A stretch of DNA of 64,000 nt. Source: Ahaetulla prasina. Its lineage: Eukaryota > Chordata > Lepidosauria > Squamata > Colubridae. Both the position numbers and the translations under genes were made by a program. The notes below the pieces were generated by a model. It saw nothing but the letters and a program-made list of their open reading frames with translations. It was not told the DNA's origin and made no database searches. Below, in pieces: positions 11,012-21,575 of the stretch; the first letter of the stretch is position 1, and every line of letters begins with the position of its first letter. The stretch is taken from the NCBI RefSeq assembly GCF_028640845.1, contig NC_080541.1, positions 33,061,435-33,125,434 on the forward strand. Direction: 5' to 3'.

Positions 11012-11352
11012 CAGTAGTGGGTTTCAATTTTTTTTTACTACCGGTTCTGTGGGCATGGCAGGGGAAGGATACTGTAAAATCTCCATTCCCACCCTATTCC
11101 AGGGGAAGGATACTATAAAATTTCCATTCCGACCCCATTCCAGGAGAAGGTTACTGCAAAATCCCTATTTCCTCCCGATCAGCTGGGACTTGGGAGACAG
11201 AGAATAGATGGGGATGGGGTCAGTCAGAATTTTTACTACCGGTTCTCTGAACTATTCAAAATTTCCGCTACTGGTTCTCCAGCTTTGCTGGCTGAGGTAT
11301 TCTGTGAGTTGAAGTCCACAAGTCTTAAAGTTGTCAAGGTTGGAGACCCCTG
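11012..11352 (+). mobile_element. Chimeric MITE: two hAT families joined
   Basis: The left part (11012-11279) belongs to the CAGTGGTGGGTTTCA family and stops inside its GGTTCTCCAG block. It continues without a gap into the right half of a CAGGGGTCTCCAACC family element (GCTTTGCTGGCTGAGG to GGAGACCCCTG, ending 11352). Outer flanks ACGTAGGT and GTCTAACA do not match, as expected for a fusion of two separate insertions by deletion. CCAG occurs in both parents at the join. Confidence 0.8.
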
Positions 11353-12077
11353 GTCTAACATGTTTGATGTAATTAGATTGTAAATAAGTGAACCGGGATC
11401 TCATGGTATTAATTTGCAGTAGCCAAACTTCACCTTGAATCCGTGGAAGATGCAGTGACTGAAATTTCTTGTAGAAACTTGAGTTGAGAAGCAATATTGA
11501 CATATAACTTTAGTGAGAACCTGCATATTTGGATCTCATTTCCTACGGCTCTGATTCATAGATTTGAAACGGTCCTGGGAAATGGAAGCAACAGGTAGGG
11601 GAAAAATGCAGGAGAATTTATTAGCAGAGAGACCGAGTATCCGAACCCAGAAAGTTCCATTTCCCTCTAAATGTTGCCAAACCTCTTAAATCCTTCCAAA
11701 GCCAATAACATTTATAGCATTCATTTGAGTTCCACCCTTTCACATGTCACTGTCAGTCCCGTACAAATCTCTAAATTATTCCACCAGCTTTCCTAAAAAA
11801 CATTTTACTTCCATCAAAGCAGCTGTATCTTAATTCTTCTTTGCGCTCTGACTTTATTTTTAAACTATACTTTTCTCTATATACACATTCTGCACTTTCT
11901 CTTAGTTTCATAGGCACACAATGCATCTATAGTGACAAATCCTTTCATTTGCTAATTCTTGGTTTTCATCCTTTAATTTTGTTATATTTAAAGTCTCAGT
12001 TTTATTTACACTATCTTCATCACCAGATTGGTCCATATATGCCTTCTGCTGTGACTCTGGTCAATAGAAGTTTTCAT
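11353..12077. other. Unique sequence, no gene seen
   Basis: No recognisable coding or repeat content. Confidence 0.45.
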
Positions 12078-12192
12078 AGAATAGAATAGAATAGAATAGA
12101 ATAGAATAGAATAGAATAGAATAGAATAGAATAGAATAGAATAGAATAGAATAGAATAGAATAGAATAGAATAGAATAGAATAGAATAGAAT
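12078..12192 (-). repeat. (AGAAT)23 pentanucleotide array at a LINE tail
   Basis: Twenty-three uninterrupted AGAAT units lie directly against the 3' end of the Rex1-like LINE at 12193. On the LINE strand the tail reads (ATTCT)n. Frames that read through it are low-complexity artefacts. Confidence 0.97.
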
Positions 12193-12562
12193 TTTTATTG
12201 GCCAAGTGTGATTGGACACACAAGGAATTTGTCTTGGTGCATATGCTCTCAGCATACATAAAAGAAAAGATACGTTCATCAAGAATCATAAGATACAACA
12301 CTTAATGATAGTCATAGGGAATAAATAAGCAATCAGGAAACAATCAATAGAAACAAAGTTACAGTCATACAGTCATAAGTGGAAGGAGATTGGTGATGGG
12401 AATGATGAGAAGATTAATAGTAGTGCAGATTTAGTAAATAGTTTGACAGTGTTGAGGGAATTATTTGTTTAGCAGAGTGATGGCGTTCAGGAAGAAACTG
12501 TTCTGCTGTGCAGTGCTCTGTAGCGTCGTTTTGAGGGTAGGAGTTGAAACAGTTTATGTCTC
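12193..12562 (-). mobile_element. Rex1/Babar-like LINE 3' end
   Basis: On the minus strand it matches the 3' end of the better-preserved copy at 46920-47580, finishing with CACACTTGGCCAATAAAA next to the pentanucleotide tail. Truncated at about 12562, inside the region before the ORF2 stop. Confidence 0.8.
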
Positions 12563-13352
12563 TCAGTAACATTGACAAGGTTATGTTTTGGTAGTTTGGG
12601 TTTTTAGCCTTAGTTATCCTTATGCCACATGCAGCATCACTGTGTTGATAACAATACTAATTAGTTTTAACACACTTTGGCCAATATTTGCAACCAGTCC
12701 ATCGTTAACCCAGACACGGCACTGTATGCAACCTGGTATCTTGAATCCAGAAACTATCTTGCAAACTATCAGTTAAAATGATTTAGCCTAGGCACTTGAG
12801 GCAATCCATTGCAAGGACAAGATCCATACCTTTGTTTGTTTTTTTCCACTACCCTTCAATTATGCCTTTTGTATGATTTATTCTAGGTGCCAACATTAAC
12901 AGTTGTCATTTTCAAATCCATGAATTCCATGACAATTATGTGAACTTCCCCTTCTCTTCATTTAACTGAAAAAGTATATAATTCAAATTAACCCAGCTTC
13001 ATATGCTGTATTTATAACAGAGTTGGGACTTGTATGTCTTCAAGTCCTATACCCTGCTCAAGCAGGAAACTCTATACTATATCAGGCAAATGGTTGTCTT
13101 CTTAAAAACCTCCCCTGTTGGAACACCCACAACCTTTGGAGACAAGTCATTCTTATGTTTCAGTTGTTCTTATGTTTATTTGTTGTTCCTATGTATTCAA
13201 GATGGATAGTGATTAATATTTATATGTAGTTAAATGTTAGTATATACAAGATATGGTAGCATGTCTATATGTGTGTTATTATTTGTACACTTTTGAGAGC
13301 AGGAAACAGAATTCTATTTTTAATGTATTCCAGTGTGCCCATAGAAAAAAAT
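12563..13352. other. Unique sequence, no gene seen
   Basis: No supported feature. Confidence 0.45.
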
Positions 13353-13396
13353 TACCTTACCTTATCTTACCTTACTTTACCTTATCTTATCTTTTC
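13353..13396 (+). repeat. Degenerate (CTTAC/CTTAT)n simple repeat
   Basis: About nine imperfect pentamers of the type CTTAC or CTTAT, 45 bp from the larger compound array at 13441. Confidence 0.8.
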
Positions 13397-13440
13397 TAAA
13401 TGGCATCAGCTCAGTTTAGACTAGGACTGGTAAGAACAAA

Positions 13441-13680
13441 TAGAATAGAATAGAATAGAATAGAATAGAATAGAATAGAATAGAATAGAATAGAATAGAA
13501 TAGAATAGAATAGAATAGAATAGAATGCAATGCAATGCAATGCAATGCAATGCAATGCAATGCAATGCAATGCAATGCAATGCAATGCAATGCAATACAA
13601 TACAATACAATACAATACAATACAATACAATACAATACAATACAATACAATACAATACAATACAATACAATACAATACAA
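13441..13680 (-). repeat. Compound pentanucleotide array, three pure blocks
   Basis: Seventeen TAGAA units (13441-13525), then 14 TGCAA units (13526-13595), then 17 TACAA units (13596-13680), each block uninterrupted. It is the tail of the LINE at 13681. Long frames crossing it on both strands are repeat artefacts, not proteins. Confidence 0.97.
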
Positions 13681-14575
13681 TAGGATTTTTTATTGGCCAA
13701 GTGTGATTGGACACACAAGGAATTTGTCTTGGTGCATATGCTCTCAGCGTACATCAAGAATCATAAGGTATAACACTTAATGATAGTTATAGGGTACAAA
13801 TAAGCAATCAGGAAACAATCAATATCAATATAAATCATAAGGATACAAGCAACAAAGTTACAGTCATACAGTCATAAATGGAAGGAGATGGGTGATGGGA
13901 ACGATGAGAAGATTAATAGTAGTGCAGATTTAGTGAATAGTTTGACAGTGTTGAGGGAATTATTTGTTTAGCAGAGTGATGGCCTTCGGGAAAAAACTGT
14001 TCTTGTGTCTAGTTGTTCTGTTGTGCAGTGCTCTATAACGTCGTTTTGAGGGTAGGAGTTGAAACAGTTTATGTCTAGGATGTGAGGGGTCTGTAAATAT
14101 TTTCACAGCCCTCTTCTTGATTCGTGCAGTATACAGGTCCTCAATGGAAGGCAGGTTGGTAGCAATTGTTTTTTCTGCAGTTCTAATTATCCTCTGAAGT
14201 CTGTGTCTGTCTTGTTGGCTTGCAGAACCAAACCAGACAGTTATAGAGGTGCAGATGACAGACTCAATAATTCCTCTGTAGAACTGTATCAGCGGCTCCT
14301 TGGCAGTTTGAGCTTTCCGAGTTGGCGCAGAAAGAACATTCTTTGTTGTGCTTTTTTGATAATGTTTTTGATGTTAGCTGTCCATTTTAGATCTTGTGAT
14401 ATGGTAGAACCTAGAAATTTGAAGGTCTTTACTGTTGATACTGTGTTGTCTAGTATTGTGAGAGGTGAAAGTATGGGAAATCTCCTAAAATCTACTACCA
14501 TTTCTACGGTTTTGAGTTTGTTCAGTTCCAGATTGTTCCAGTCACACCACAAGGTTAGTTGTTCAACCTCCCATC
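13681..14575 (-). mobile_element. Rex1/Babar-like LINE, ORF2 C-terminal part and 3' UTR
   Basis: An 87-codon minus-strand frame (14552-14289) includes TFKFLGSTISQDLKW and IIKKAQQRMFFLRQL, the region just after the reverse-transcriptase palm in Rex1-like LINEs. The remaining C-terminus is frameshifted. The 3' UTR leads into the compound array. 5'-truncated near 14575. Confidence 0.85.
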
Positions 14576-14863
14576 TGTCATCAGATAGTTTAAGCCAAAT
14601 GCACTATGCTATCTGCAATGATGACTGATAATGTCTACTGGCTCCCAACAACCCTGTATTCTGATATGCAAATTCAAGAGACTTTAGGCTTTGTCATCTC
14701 TATTTGAAAATGCTGCTAACCTTACCTTAAATGCATGAAAGAGAGGGAGAAAGAGAATATCTAATGCTAAAGCCCTGCAGTGATGACAGTCCATTCCTCG
14801 CATAGAAGCCCCTCCCCAGAACTTCAGGGGACTTCAGGGGACTGTAAGAACATTAGTGGTAAT
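14576..14863. other. Unique sequence, no gene seen
   Basis: No supported feature apart from a small direct repeat of ACTTCAGGGG at 14821-14840. Confidence 0.45.
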
Positions 14864-14875
14864 CTAGATATAATA

Positions 14876-15237
14876 GATAATAATAGATAGGACGCGGTGG
14901 CTCAGGGGCTAGGACGTTGAGCTTGTCGATCGAAAGGTCAGCAGCTCAGCGGTTTGAATCCTAGTGCTGCCGTGTAACGGGGTGAGCTCCCATTACTTGT
15001 CCCAGCTTCTGCCAACCTAGCAGTTTCGAAAGCACGTAAACATGCAAGTAGAAAAAATAGGGACCACCTTAGGTGGGAAGGTAACAGTGTTTCTTTGACA
15101 TTGAGTCATGCTGGTCACATGATCACGGAGACGTCTTCGGACAGTGCTGGCTCTTCGGCTTTGAAACGGAGATGATCACCGCCCCCTAGAGTCGGCAACG
15201 ACTAGCACATATGTGCAAGGGGAACCTTTACCTTTAC
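14876..15237 (+). mobile_element. Sauria SINE, full length
   Basis: tRNA-related head (GGTGGCTCAGGGGCTAGGAC, B-box-like GGTTTGAATCC), central body, and a 3' tail AGAGTCGGCAACGACTAGCA shared with Bov-B LINEs. Flanked by an exact 12-bp duplication CTAGATATAATA (14864-14875 and 15238-15249). A short GATAATAATAGATA lies between the left duplication and the head. Confidence 0.92.
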
Positions 15238-15294
15238 CTAGATATAATATATGAAGTAAATCACCACATATGCACAAAGGAGGGTGCTTCTGAC

Positions 15295-15431
15295 CAGTGG
15301 TGGGATTCAGCCAGTTCGCACCACTTCGGGAGAACTGGTTGTTAACTTTCTGAGCAGTTTGGTGAACTGGTTGTTGGAAGAAATCATTAGGGCAGAGAAC
15401 CGGTTGTTAAATTACTTGAACCCCACCACTG
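15295..15431 (+). mobile_element. hAT MITE, CAGTGGTGGGATTCA family
   Basis: 137 bp, starting CAGTGGTGGGATTCAGCC and ending CCCCACCACTG. Perfect 8-bp duplication CTTCTGAC at 15287-15294 and 15432-15439. Non-coding. Confidence 0.93.
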
Positions 15432-15439
15432 CTTCTGAC

Positions 15440-16863
15440 CATGTACAACCATGGAAAGAAAGTACAATCTTTCCTCCCTAGACAACCCTAGTGGAATCTA
15501 CCCATGGAATTCCAGGAGGGAGCTACTGATTTCACCTCTACTTTTGCAATTTAACTGTCTGGAAAGTCATTCTTTGACTCTTGACACTTGGCTCCAAAGT
15601 ATTGCTAAACAAGTTGACTCCTCTCATACCAGACATATGAGATGTACGTCTACATAAAAATAAGGCAACATAACCTTTACTATAACACAAGGGTCATCAG
15701 CTGCAGCCTGGTAGGAACAACAGCACACGTCAGCCAGCAGAGAAAGACTTGTAATTCTTCACCTACAGCAGAGGCGAATCCGAAGTCGGCAGCTGGATGC
15801 ATCTTTTGATTCACAGAAGCTTGGCTGGAAATTTAATAGTGGAAAACAAGAAGCAACTAGGCGAGGAACGTGTCCACGCAGAGCACACGGCCCTTTTCAG
15901 TCCTGCCACAAAGCTTTTGCTAATCGCTTTGAGCTCTGCAAGAAAGAGGAGGGGAAGTATCTGGTTCTCTAAATGAAAAATGTCTTTTCTCTGCAATCAT
16001 GTCCTGTCAATAAAGTGCTTATTTTCTGGCATGTCAATTAGGAGATTCAAAAGCCAGATGACCATTGCCTTCCATTTAGTACCTCTCAGCTGGGTTAAAT
16101 GTCTTAAGTGTTTATCCTTTATGACCAGTGGCATGGATCTGTTCTTAGTCAAGCTGTGCCCTGTGTGACATGTTTCCCTACAGGTTACCTCTCTCTCTCT
16201 CTCTCTCTCTCCTCTTGTTAGCCATTATTATCAGATCCTACAAGAACGGCTGGACGGGACTGGGTCTTTGCTGACAGGGCTGGGTGCGGCTTTGTTTTAC
16301 AGTGGAATGGGGCAGAAATATGGAACAGATGAGAAGCATTTGCATGGACTGAAGCAGCCTGTAATTTAAAGGCTGTCCTCAAATGGGATCATGTATCTGC
16401 ATTGGGTACTTCAAAGGGAATTGCCGCACAGCAAGATCAGTTATTAGCCTAGAACATTTTGTCCAGGAACGAAAGCCATTTTTAAAAGGCCTGATTATAG
16501 ATATCATTGCAATCAAATTAATCCCTTAATTTTTTACAGCAATGTTAAAAATGGGGTGTGATCCTCAGGGGAGTTCAGATGTTGTTGGATGTAAACAAAG
16601 GATGTGCGCAATCTTTTTCCCATTGCACGTTTCACTTATTTTTTGAGGGTATGCTGGAAGCTGCAAGCCAGAGCTTGGACCAAGATATGCATGCTACACA
16701 CTTAAAAAGACAACAACAGACTTGATCACACCACCATGGCTGCCATCTTGACGTTTCTGACCATGCCTTGCAGATACCACTGGTTCAGACAAAACACCAT
16801 TTGATTTAATTTTAATTTCACGTGGCTTTAAAAATTCATGTTAACTCCATGAAGTAGTCATTT
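15440..16863. other. Unique sequence with a short (CT)n, no gene seen
   Basis: The only clear feature is a (CT)n run at about 16190-16212. No exon or repeat recognised. Confidence 0.45.
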
Positions 16864-16968
16864 AGAATACAATACAATTCTTTATTGGCCAAGTATGATT
16901 AGACACACAAAGAATTTGTCTTTGGTGCATATGCGCTCAGTATACATAAAAAGAAAAGATACATTTGT
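16864..16968 (-). mobile_element. Older Rex1-like LINE end (outer copy, part 1)
   Basis: Short ATACA-type tail (16864-16875), then the LINE 3' end up to GTTAAGAAT. The sequence resumes at 17588 after a 0.6-kb insertion of a younger copy of the same family. Confidence 0.8.
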
Positions 16969-17580
16969 TAAGAATAGAATAGAATAGAATAGAATAGAAT
17001 AGAATAGAATAGAATAGAATAGAATAGAATTTTTATTGGCCAAGTGTGATTGGACACACAAGGAATTTGTCTTGGTGCATATGCTCTCAGTGTACATAAA
17101 AGAAAAGATACGTTCATCAAGGTACAATATTTACAACACAAATGATGGTCAATATATCAATATAAATCATAAGGATTGCCAGCAACAAAGTTACAGTCAT
17201 ACAGTCATAAGTGGAAAGAGATTGGTGATGGGAACGATGAGAAGATTAATAGTAGTGCAGATTTAGTAAACAGTTTGACAGTGTTGAGGGAATTATTTGT
17301 TTAGCAGAGTGATGGCCTTCAGGAAAAAACTATTTTGTGTCTAGTTGTTCTGGTGTGCAGTGCTCTATAGCGTCGTTTTGAGGGTAGGAGTTGAAACAGT
17401 TTATGTCCTGGATGTGAGGAATCTGTAAATATTTCCTCTTCTTGATTCGTGCAGTATACAGATCCTCAATAGAAGGCAGGTTGGTAGCAATTATTTTTTC
17501 TGCAGTTCTAATTATCCTCTGAAGTCTGTGTCTTTCTTGTTGGGTTGCAGAACTGAACCAGACAGTTATAGAGGTGCAAA
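16969..17580 (-). mobile_element. Younger Rex1-like LINE inserted in an older copy
   Basis: An (AGAAT)12 tail (16971-17030) and LINE 3' region (17031-17580) split the older copy. The 7-bp target repeat TAAGAAT is at 16969-16975 and 17581-17587. The target itself ends in AGAAT, the tail unit. Minus-strand frames 17599-17330 retain HRLQRIIRTAEKIIATNLPS of the Rex1-like ORF2. Confidence 0.85.
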
Positions 17581-17655
17581 TAAGAATCATAAGGTACAAT
17601 ACTTAATGATAGTCATAGGGTACAAATAAGCGATCAAATCACACTAGGAAACAAT
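17581..17655 (-). mobile_element. Older Rex1-like LINE end (outer copy, part 2)
   Basis: Continues the outer copy: AATCATAAGGTACAATACTT follows the target repeat, the order seen at 12284 and 13759. Confidence 0.75.
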
Positions 17656-18061
17656 CAATATAGATTTATCGTAAATTCCCCCTTCTGTAAATCAAAATAA
17701 CAATTCACTAGCAGCTGTGAGTTCTGAAACACATCCATAAGGATTTGGATTCTGCATGCAAAATTGGGGGTTCACACGATTTAACCCCACCAAAGGTTTT
17801 CACTTTTGGGGTTTTTATGGTGTCAAACGGTTTTGTTCCGGGTGAAGCAGTAAAAAGAATACGCAAACATACACATACCACACTCTACCAAGACAGACAT
17901 ACTGGATGTATTCAATATCCAGTTTACCTCTCTTATTTCCATGATGTAATTCCTCTTTGCTAATCCTTTATATGGGTTGCCAGGAAGTGATGTGAAAGTG
18001 AGCTCTTGCTCTCCAGTTTCGTGAGCAGACCTATTCACAATGTAGGGTAAGAAAAGGATGA
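17656..18061. other. Unique sequence, no gene seen
   Basis: No supported feature. Confidence 0.45.
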
Positions 18062-18069
18062 CCATAATG

Positions 18070-18365
18070 CAATGGTAAAATCCAATTTTTTTTTACTACT
18101 CATTCTGTGGGCGCGGCTTGGTGGCTGTGGTGTGGCTTGGTGGGCGTCACAGGGGAAGGATACTACAAAATCCCTATTTTCCCCCCACTCCTGGGGAAAG
18201 GATATTGCAAAATCTCCATTCCCACCCCACTCTAGGGCCAGCCAGAGGTGGTATTTGCCGGTTTTCCAAACAACTCAAAATTTCCACTACCGGTTATCCG
18301 AATTGCTCAAAATTTCCATTACAGGTTCTCCAGAACTTGTCAGAACCTGCTAGATTTCACCCTTG
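18070..18365 (+). mobile_element. hAT MITE, diverged CAGTGGTGGGTTTCA family
   Basis: Diverged ends (CAATGGTAAAATCC and TTTCACCCTTG) around the family interior (GGGGAAGGATACTACAAAA, CACTACCGGTT). Flanking 8-mers CCATAATG and ACATAATG agree at 7 of 8 positions. Confidence 0.8.
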
Positions 18366-18626
18366 ACATAATGTGAAAAAAAAGTTGCCTGTTTTTATAT
18401 GTATCACAGACCACAATTTTATGCATATCACAAGTGACAATTGCTGGTATTTTGATCACTATCACAGCTACCATCCTGGCAATGCAAGGTTCACAATCCC
18501 AACCCCAACAGTGACTATCCAGGCTCTGTGTGAAAACTTCCAGTGAAGGGGAAAAAACTATTCCATCCAGTAGCAGATTCCAATTGACAGCGCTTACTGT
18601 ACATAAATTTTTCCCAATGTCTAATC

Positions 18627-19143
18627 CAGTGGTAGTCAACCTGGTCCCTACTGCCCACTAGTGGGCGTTCCAGCTTTCAAAGTTGGTGGTAGTGGTTTTG
18701 TCCGATCCTGAAGCACTTTCCTTTTTTTTAATTTAATTGACTTTTTAAAAAAAAATTCATAGCATTATTTAAAAACATTTTCATTGGGTTTTCATAAAAT
18801 TCTCAGTGACAATCTAAATTTCTGAAAATATACTATTTGTATTGCCCGCACATAAGTTTAGTTCACGTTATGTAAGTGAAACTAAATGGCGCTATAGTGC
18901 GACTGCAAACAAAAGAGCCTCGTCCCAGAATAGTTCGATCATCTTCCCATACCACCCAGCTGTAACAGGCAAGCAGAGCTGGTAGCTGGCACCCCACCCC
19001 AAACCTAATCCACGATGCGCGAGAGGCATGCGCAGATGACGATACACGTCGCATTACTGTGGAACCGATGGGCGGTTAGAAAATTTTACTACCAACAGAG
19101 ATACAAAGGTGGGTGGTAGGTATAAAAAGGTTGACTACCCCTG
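18627..19143 (+). mobile_element. hAT element, CAGTGGTAGTCAACC family
   Basis: Begins CAGTGGTAGTCAACCTGG and ends AGGTTGACTACCCCTG. Perfect 8-bp duplication GTCTAATC at 18619-18626 and 19144-19151. 517 bp with no transposase frame, so non-autonomous. Confidence 0.92.
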
Positions 19144-19154
19144 GTCTAATCTCT

Positions 19155-19575
19155 ATCTACACTTTTGAACTTTCATCCTAGTCATTCTAGTCCTACCTTC
19201 TGAAGCAAGTAAGTCTAAACTTTCTACAATGTGACTGGCCTCCAGGTATTTCAAGACAGCTTCTCTTCTGCCTAGGTTACCTAGATTTTTTTAAACCATT
19301 GTTCATAGCATTGGGGTTCCAGTACTTTCACTAACCCTTCTCCAGACCAGGGGTCTCCAACCTTGGCAACTTTAAGCCTGGCGGACTTCAACAACGTGAA
19401 GCTGGCTGAGGAACGCTGGGAGTTGAAGTCCACAAGTCTTAAAGTTGCCAAGGTTGGAGACACCTGCTCTAGACTATTTCCAGTTCATCAATGTCCTTTT
19501 TAAAATGCAGTGTGCAGAACTTTCCAAGTGACATGTGACCAGAGTGCTATTGTTACTGGTAAATTTCATACCCCA
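19155..19575 (-). mobile_element. Decayed CR1-type LINE fragment, split by a MITE
   Basis: The flanks of the MITE at 19348 read on the minus strand like a CR1 ORF2 C-terminal region (an AGAACTTTCCAAGTG-type block near 19515). Too decayed for a confident frame. Confidence 0.4.
19348..19466. mobile_element. hAT MITE, CAGGGGTCTCCAACC family
   Basis: 119 bp, long inverted repeats ending CAGGGGTCTCCAACCTTGG. Flanking 8-mers CTCCAGAC and CTCTAGAC agree at 7 of 8 positions. Nearly the whole element is a hairpin. Confidence 0.9.
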
Positions 19576-19579
19576 ATTT

Positions 19580-19735
19580 TCATCCAGGAGCTGACAGGGT
19601 TACATAACAATCCTTCTTTTTCATCTACTATAACAAGCCTGTGAAGTAGATTGAGTTAGAAGTGACTGGCTGGAAGTCACCAGAAGATTTCAAGGTGGCT
19701 CTTCCTGTTCCAATCTTTTAACCATTACATTAACT
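19580..19735 (-). mobile_element. MIR-like tRNA-derived SINE, old
   Basis: The minus strand shows the CCTGTGAAGTAGATTGAG and AGTGACTGGCTGG blocks in the order of vertebrate MIR-like SINEs. Similar copies lie at 27062 and 33214. Confidence 0.5.
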
Positions 19736-19934
19736 GTTGATAGGCATCTTCATGTTGCTTTCTTTTTGAATTGGACCTCCATTGCACAATATTTCAAATC
19801 TAGGGCTGCCTCTTGTAAAATAAGAAACATATGGCTTGCCTAAGCCATTCACAAACATCACTTTACTTCAGCAGAATTTTTCCAAGAAATATAGGGTTTA
19901 ACTCTCCTTGATTTTCTGGAGAGGCATAACTTTC

Positions 19935-20500
19935 AAATGGTCACTTAGCAACTGTTCAAAATTATAATGGACTCCCCAAAAACTACTTACAAGCTGCTTT
20001 CAAAGTTATGACCCCTTCAAAGCTGTACCCCTTCACCTGCAGTCATATAATTGCATTTTGGACACTTGGCAACTGGCTCTCCTTTAAGGCAACAGTTATA
20101 AAACATCCCATGGTCGTGTGACTACAATTTGCAATGGTTTTTTTTTTGGTTGTTTTTTTTGGCATGTTTATGGCAGGGGTCTCCAACCTTGACAGCTTTA
20201 AGATTTATGGACTTCAACTCCCAGAGTTCCTCAGCCAGCTTTGTTGGCTGAGGAACTCTGGGAGTTGTGTCCACAAGTCTTAAAGTTGTCAAGGTTGGAG
20301 ACCCCTGGTTTATGGCCAGAAATGTCCATTGGGAAAAACTGATTTATTTAATGATTGCACTGTTTGCTTAGTAACAGTCACAAAAAATGTAGGAAATTTG
20401 ATACCAGCCACGTGATGCCTTATTTTTATGACCAAAACAACTGAAAACTGTGTTTTCATTTTCAATTATGGCCATAAGTTGAGGTGAACCCGTATAGTAT
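19935..20500 (+). mobile_element. AGTCCTTGACTTACGAC-type inverted-repeat element, old
   Basis: Blocks such as CACTTAGCAACTG and GGTCGTGTGACTACAATTTG occur in the same order as in the copy at 44768-45160, ending at ATAAGTTGAGGTGAACC. Interrupted by the MITE at 20174. Confidence 0.6.
20174..20307. mobile_element. hAT MITE, near-perfect palindrome
   Basis: 134 bp of the CAGGGGTCTCCAACC family. The two arms are almost fully complementary (AACTCCCAGAGTTCCTCAGC against GCTGAGGAACTCTGGGAGTT). Perfect 8-bp duplication GTTTATGG at 20166-20173 and 20308-20315. Confidence 0.95.
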
Positions 20501-20519
20501 TCTCTAAGATACAGTATTC

Positions 20520-20700
20520 ACTGCTGGGCTATCGATCGTTAGCACAGGAATTTATGCCATGCAGTCAGACGATGCCAGGTTCAACCCTTCCATTTCCAGT
20601 AAAAAGAATCATGTAGTAAATGATGGGGGAAACACCGTTGCACGATTTCAATACATGAAACCCCAGGTGGACATGATTGGGCTTGTGAATCTGGAAGAAT
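20520..20700 (+). mobile_element. Decayed tRNA-derived SINE
   Basis: A tRNA-like head with B-box-like CAGGTTCAACCC, then TTTCCAGTAAAAAGAATCATG, matching the body of a SINE type known from lizards. Old and diverged. Confidence 0.5.
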
Positions 20701-21085
20701 GAGGTTTCTCAGGGGTATTCCTATGAAAGAATCAGAACAATCTAGCACACTAGATGAACATGGTTATTATAGAAGGGCAGCATATGTCATGCTTGGAAGC
20801 ATTCTAGCCCTAAAAACCAGTGCTTAGTATATTTGATATAAAAATAACTCAACTGATTTTTTTAAAAAAAAATAACATCTTTTGTTATATAAACATATTT
20901 AAGAGGTGTTAGCATGCCTCAGACATTTCATGTGCATGGATGAAATTGGTACTTGAAATTGATATAGGAGGTAAGAAATGGAGGATCAAGCTAGATTTGA
21001 TATGGGGGAATTAGAGTATAATTGTTTCTTCTATCCAGCAAGTTTTTAAAACTTGAATGAATTTTTAGGTGGTGGCAAGAATACA
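20701..21085. other. Unique sequence, no gene seen
   Basis: No supported feature. Confidence 0.45.
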
Positions 21086-21089
21086 ACTT

Positions 21090-21487
21090 TTACCTCCAGG
21101 GTTACTTTTACCTCCAGAGTTACCTCCAGGGTTACGCCAACTTCCCGACCTCCGTACCTTCAAGTGGGAATTGAAGTCTCTGCTATTCAATCGGGCGGGA
21201 CTAGCCTAAATATTATTTTAATTTTATATTTTAGTTTAACTTAATTTTAATTGAATTTTAATTGTATTAATCTATTTATAATTTTATATTCTAGGGTTTT
21301 ATATCGGTATCTTGACCGTTTTAGTTTAAATTGGCCAGTTAAATATTTCATTTTAAATGTATTTTAAATTTGGGATTTGTATTGTGTACCTCTGTGTTTT
21401 AAATAAGGCTGTACACCGCCCTGAGTCCTTTGGGAGAAGGGCGGTCTAGAAATCTAATTAATAAATAAATAAATAATAAATAAATAA
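21090..21487 (+). mobile_element. L2 LINE 3' end
   Basis: A broken L2 ORF2 C-terminus (CAACTTCCCGACCTCCG to GGCGGGACTAGCCTAA) is followed by a 3' UTR and CGCCCTGAGTCCTTTGGGAG, then an AATAAATAAATA tail. The start carries three imperfect TTACCTCCAGGG repeats (21089-21135). Confidence 0.8.
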
Positions 21488-21536
21488 ACTGGATTTACAC
21501 CATAACTGGAGATGGGAAGATTGAACCATGGGGCTT

Positions 21537-21574
21537 AAAATTAAAATTAAATTAAAATTAAAATTAAAATTAAA
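21537..21574 (+). repeat. (TAAAAT)n simple repeat
   Basis: Five to six TTAAAA-type hexamers directly precede the L3 fragment at 21576. Confidence 0.8.
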
Positions 21575-21575
21575 A

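Noticed and set aside
13411..13780. Long overlapping reading frames of 81-113 codons on both strands
   Set aside because: They are translations of the pentanucleotide array, whose unit lacks stops in several frames. The repeated CIVLY, CIALH and SILFY units are not a protein family.
14890..14960. Possible tRNA gene at the Sauria SINE head
   Set aside because: It is a SINE head followed by the full SINE body and target duplications, not a cloverleaf with a mature 3' end.
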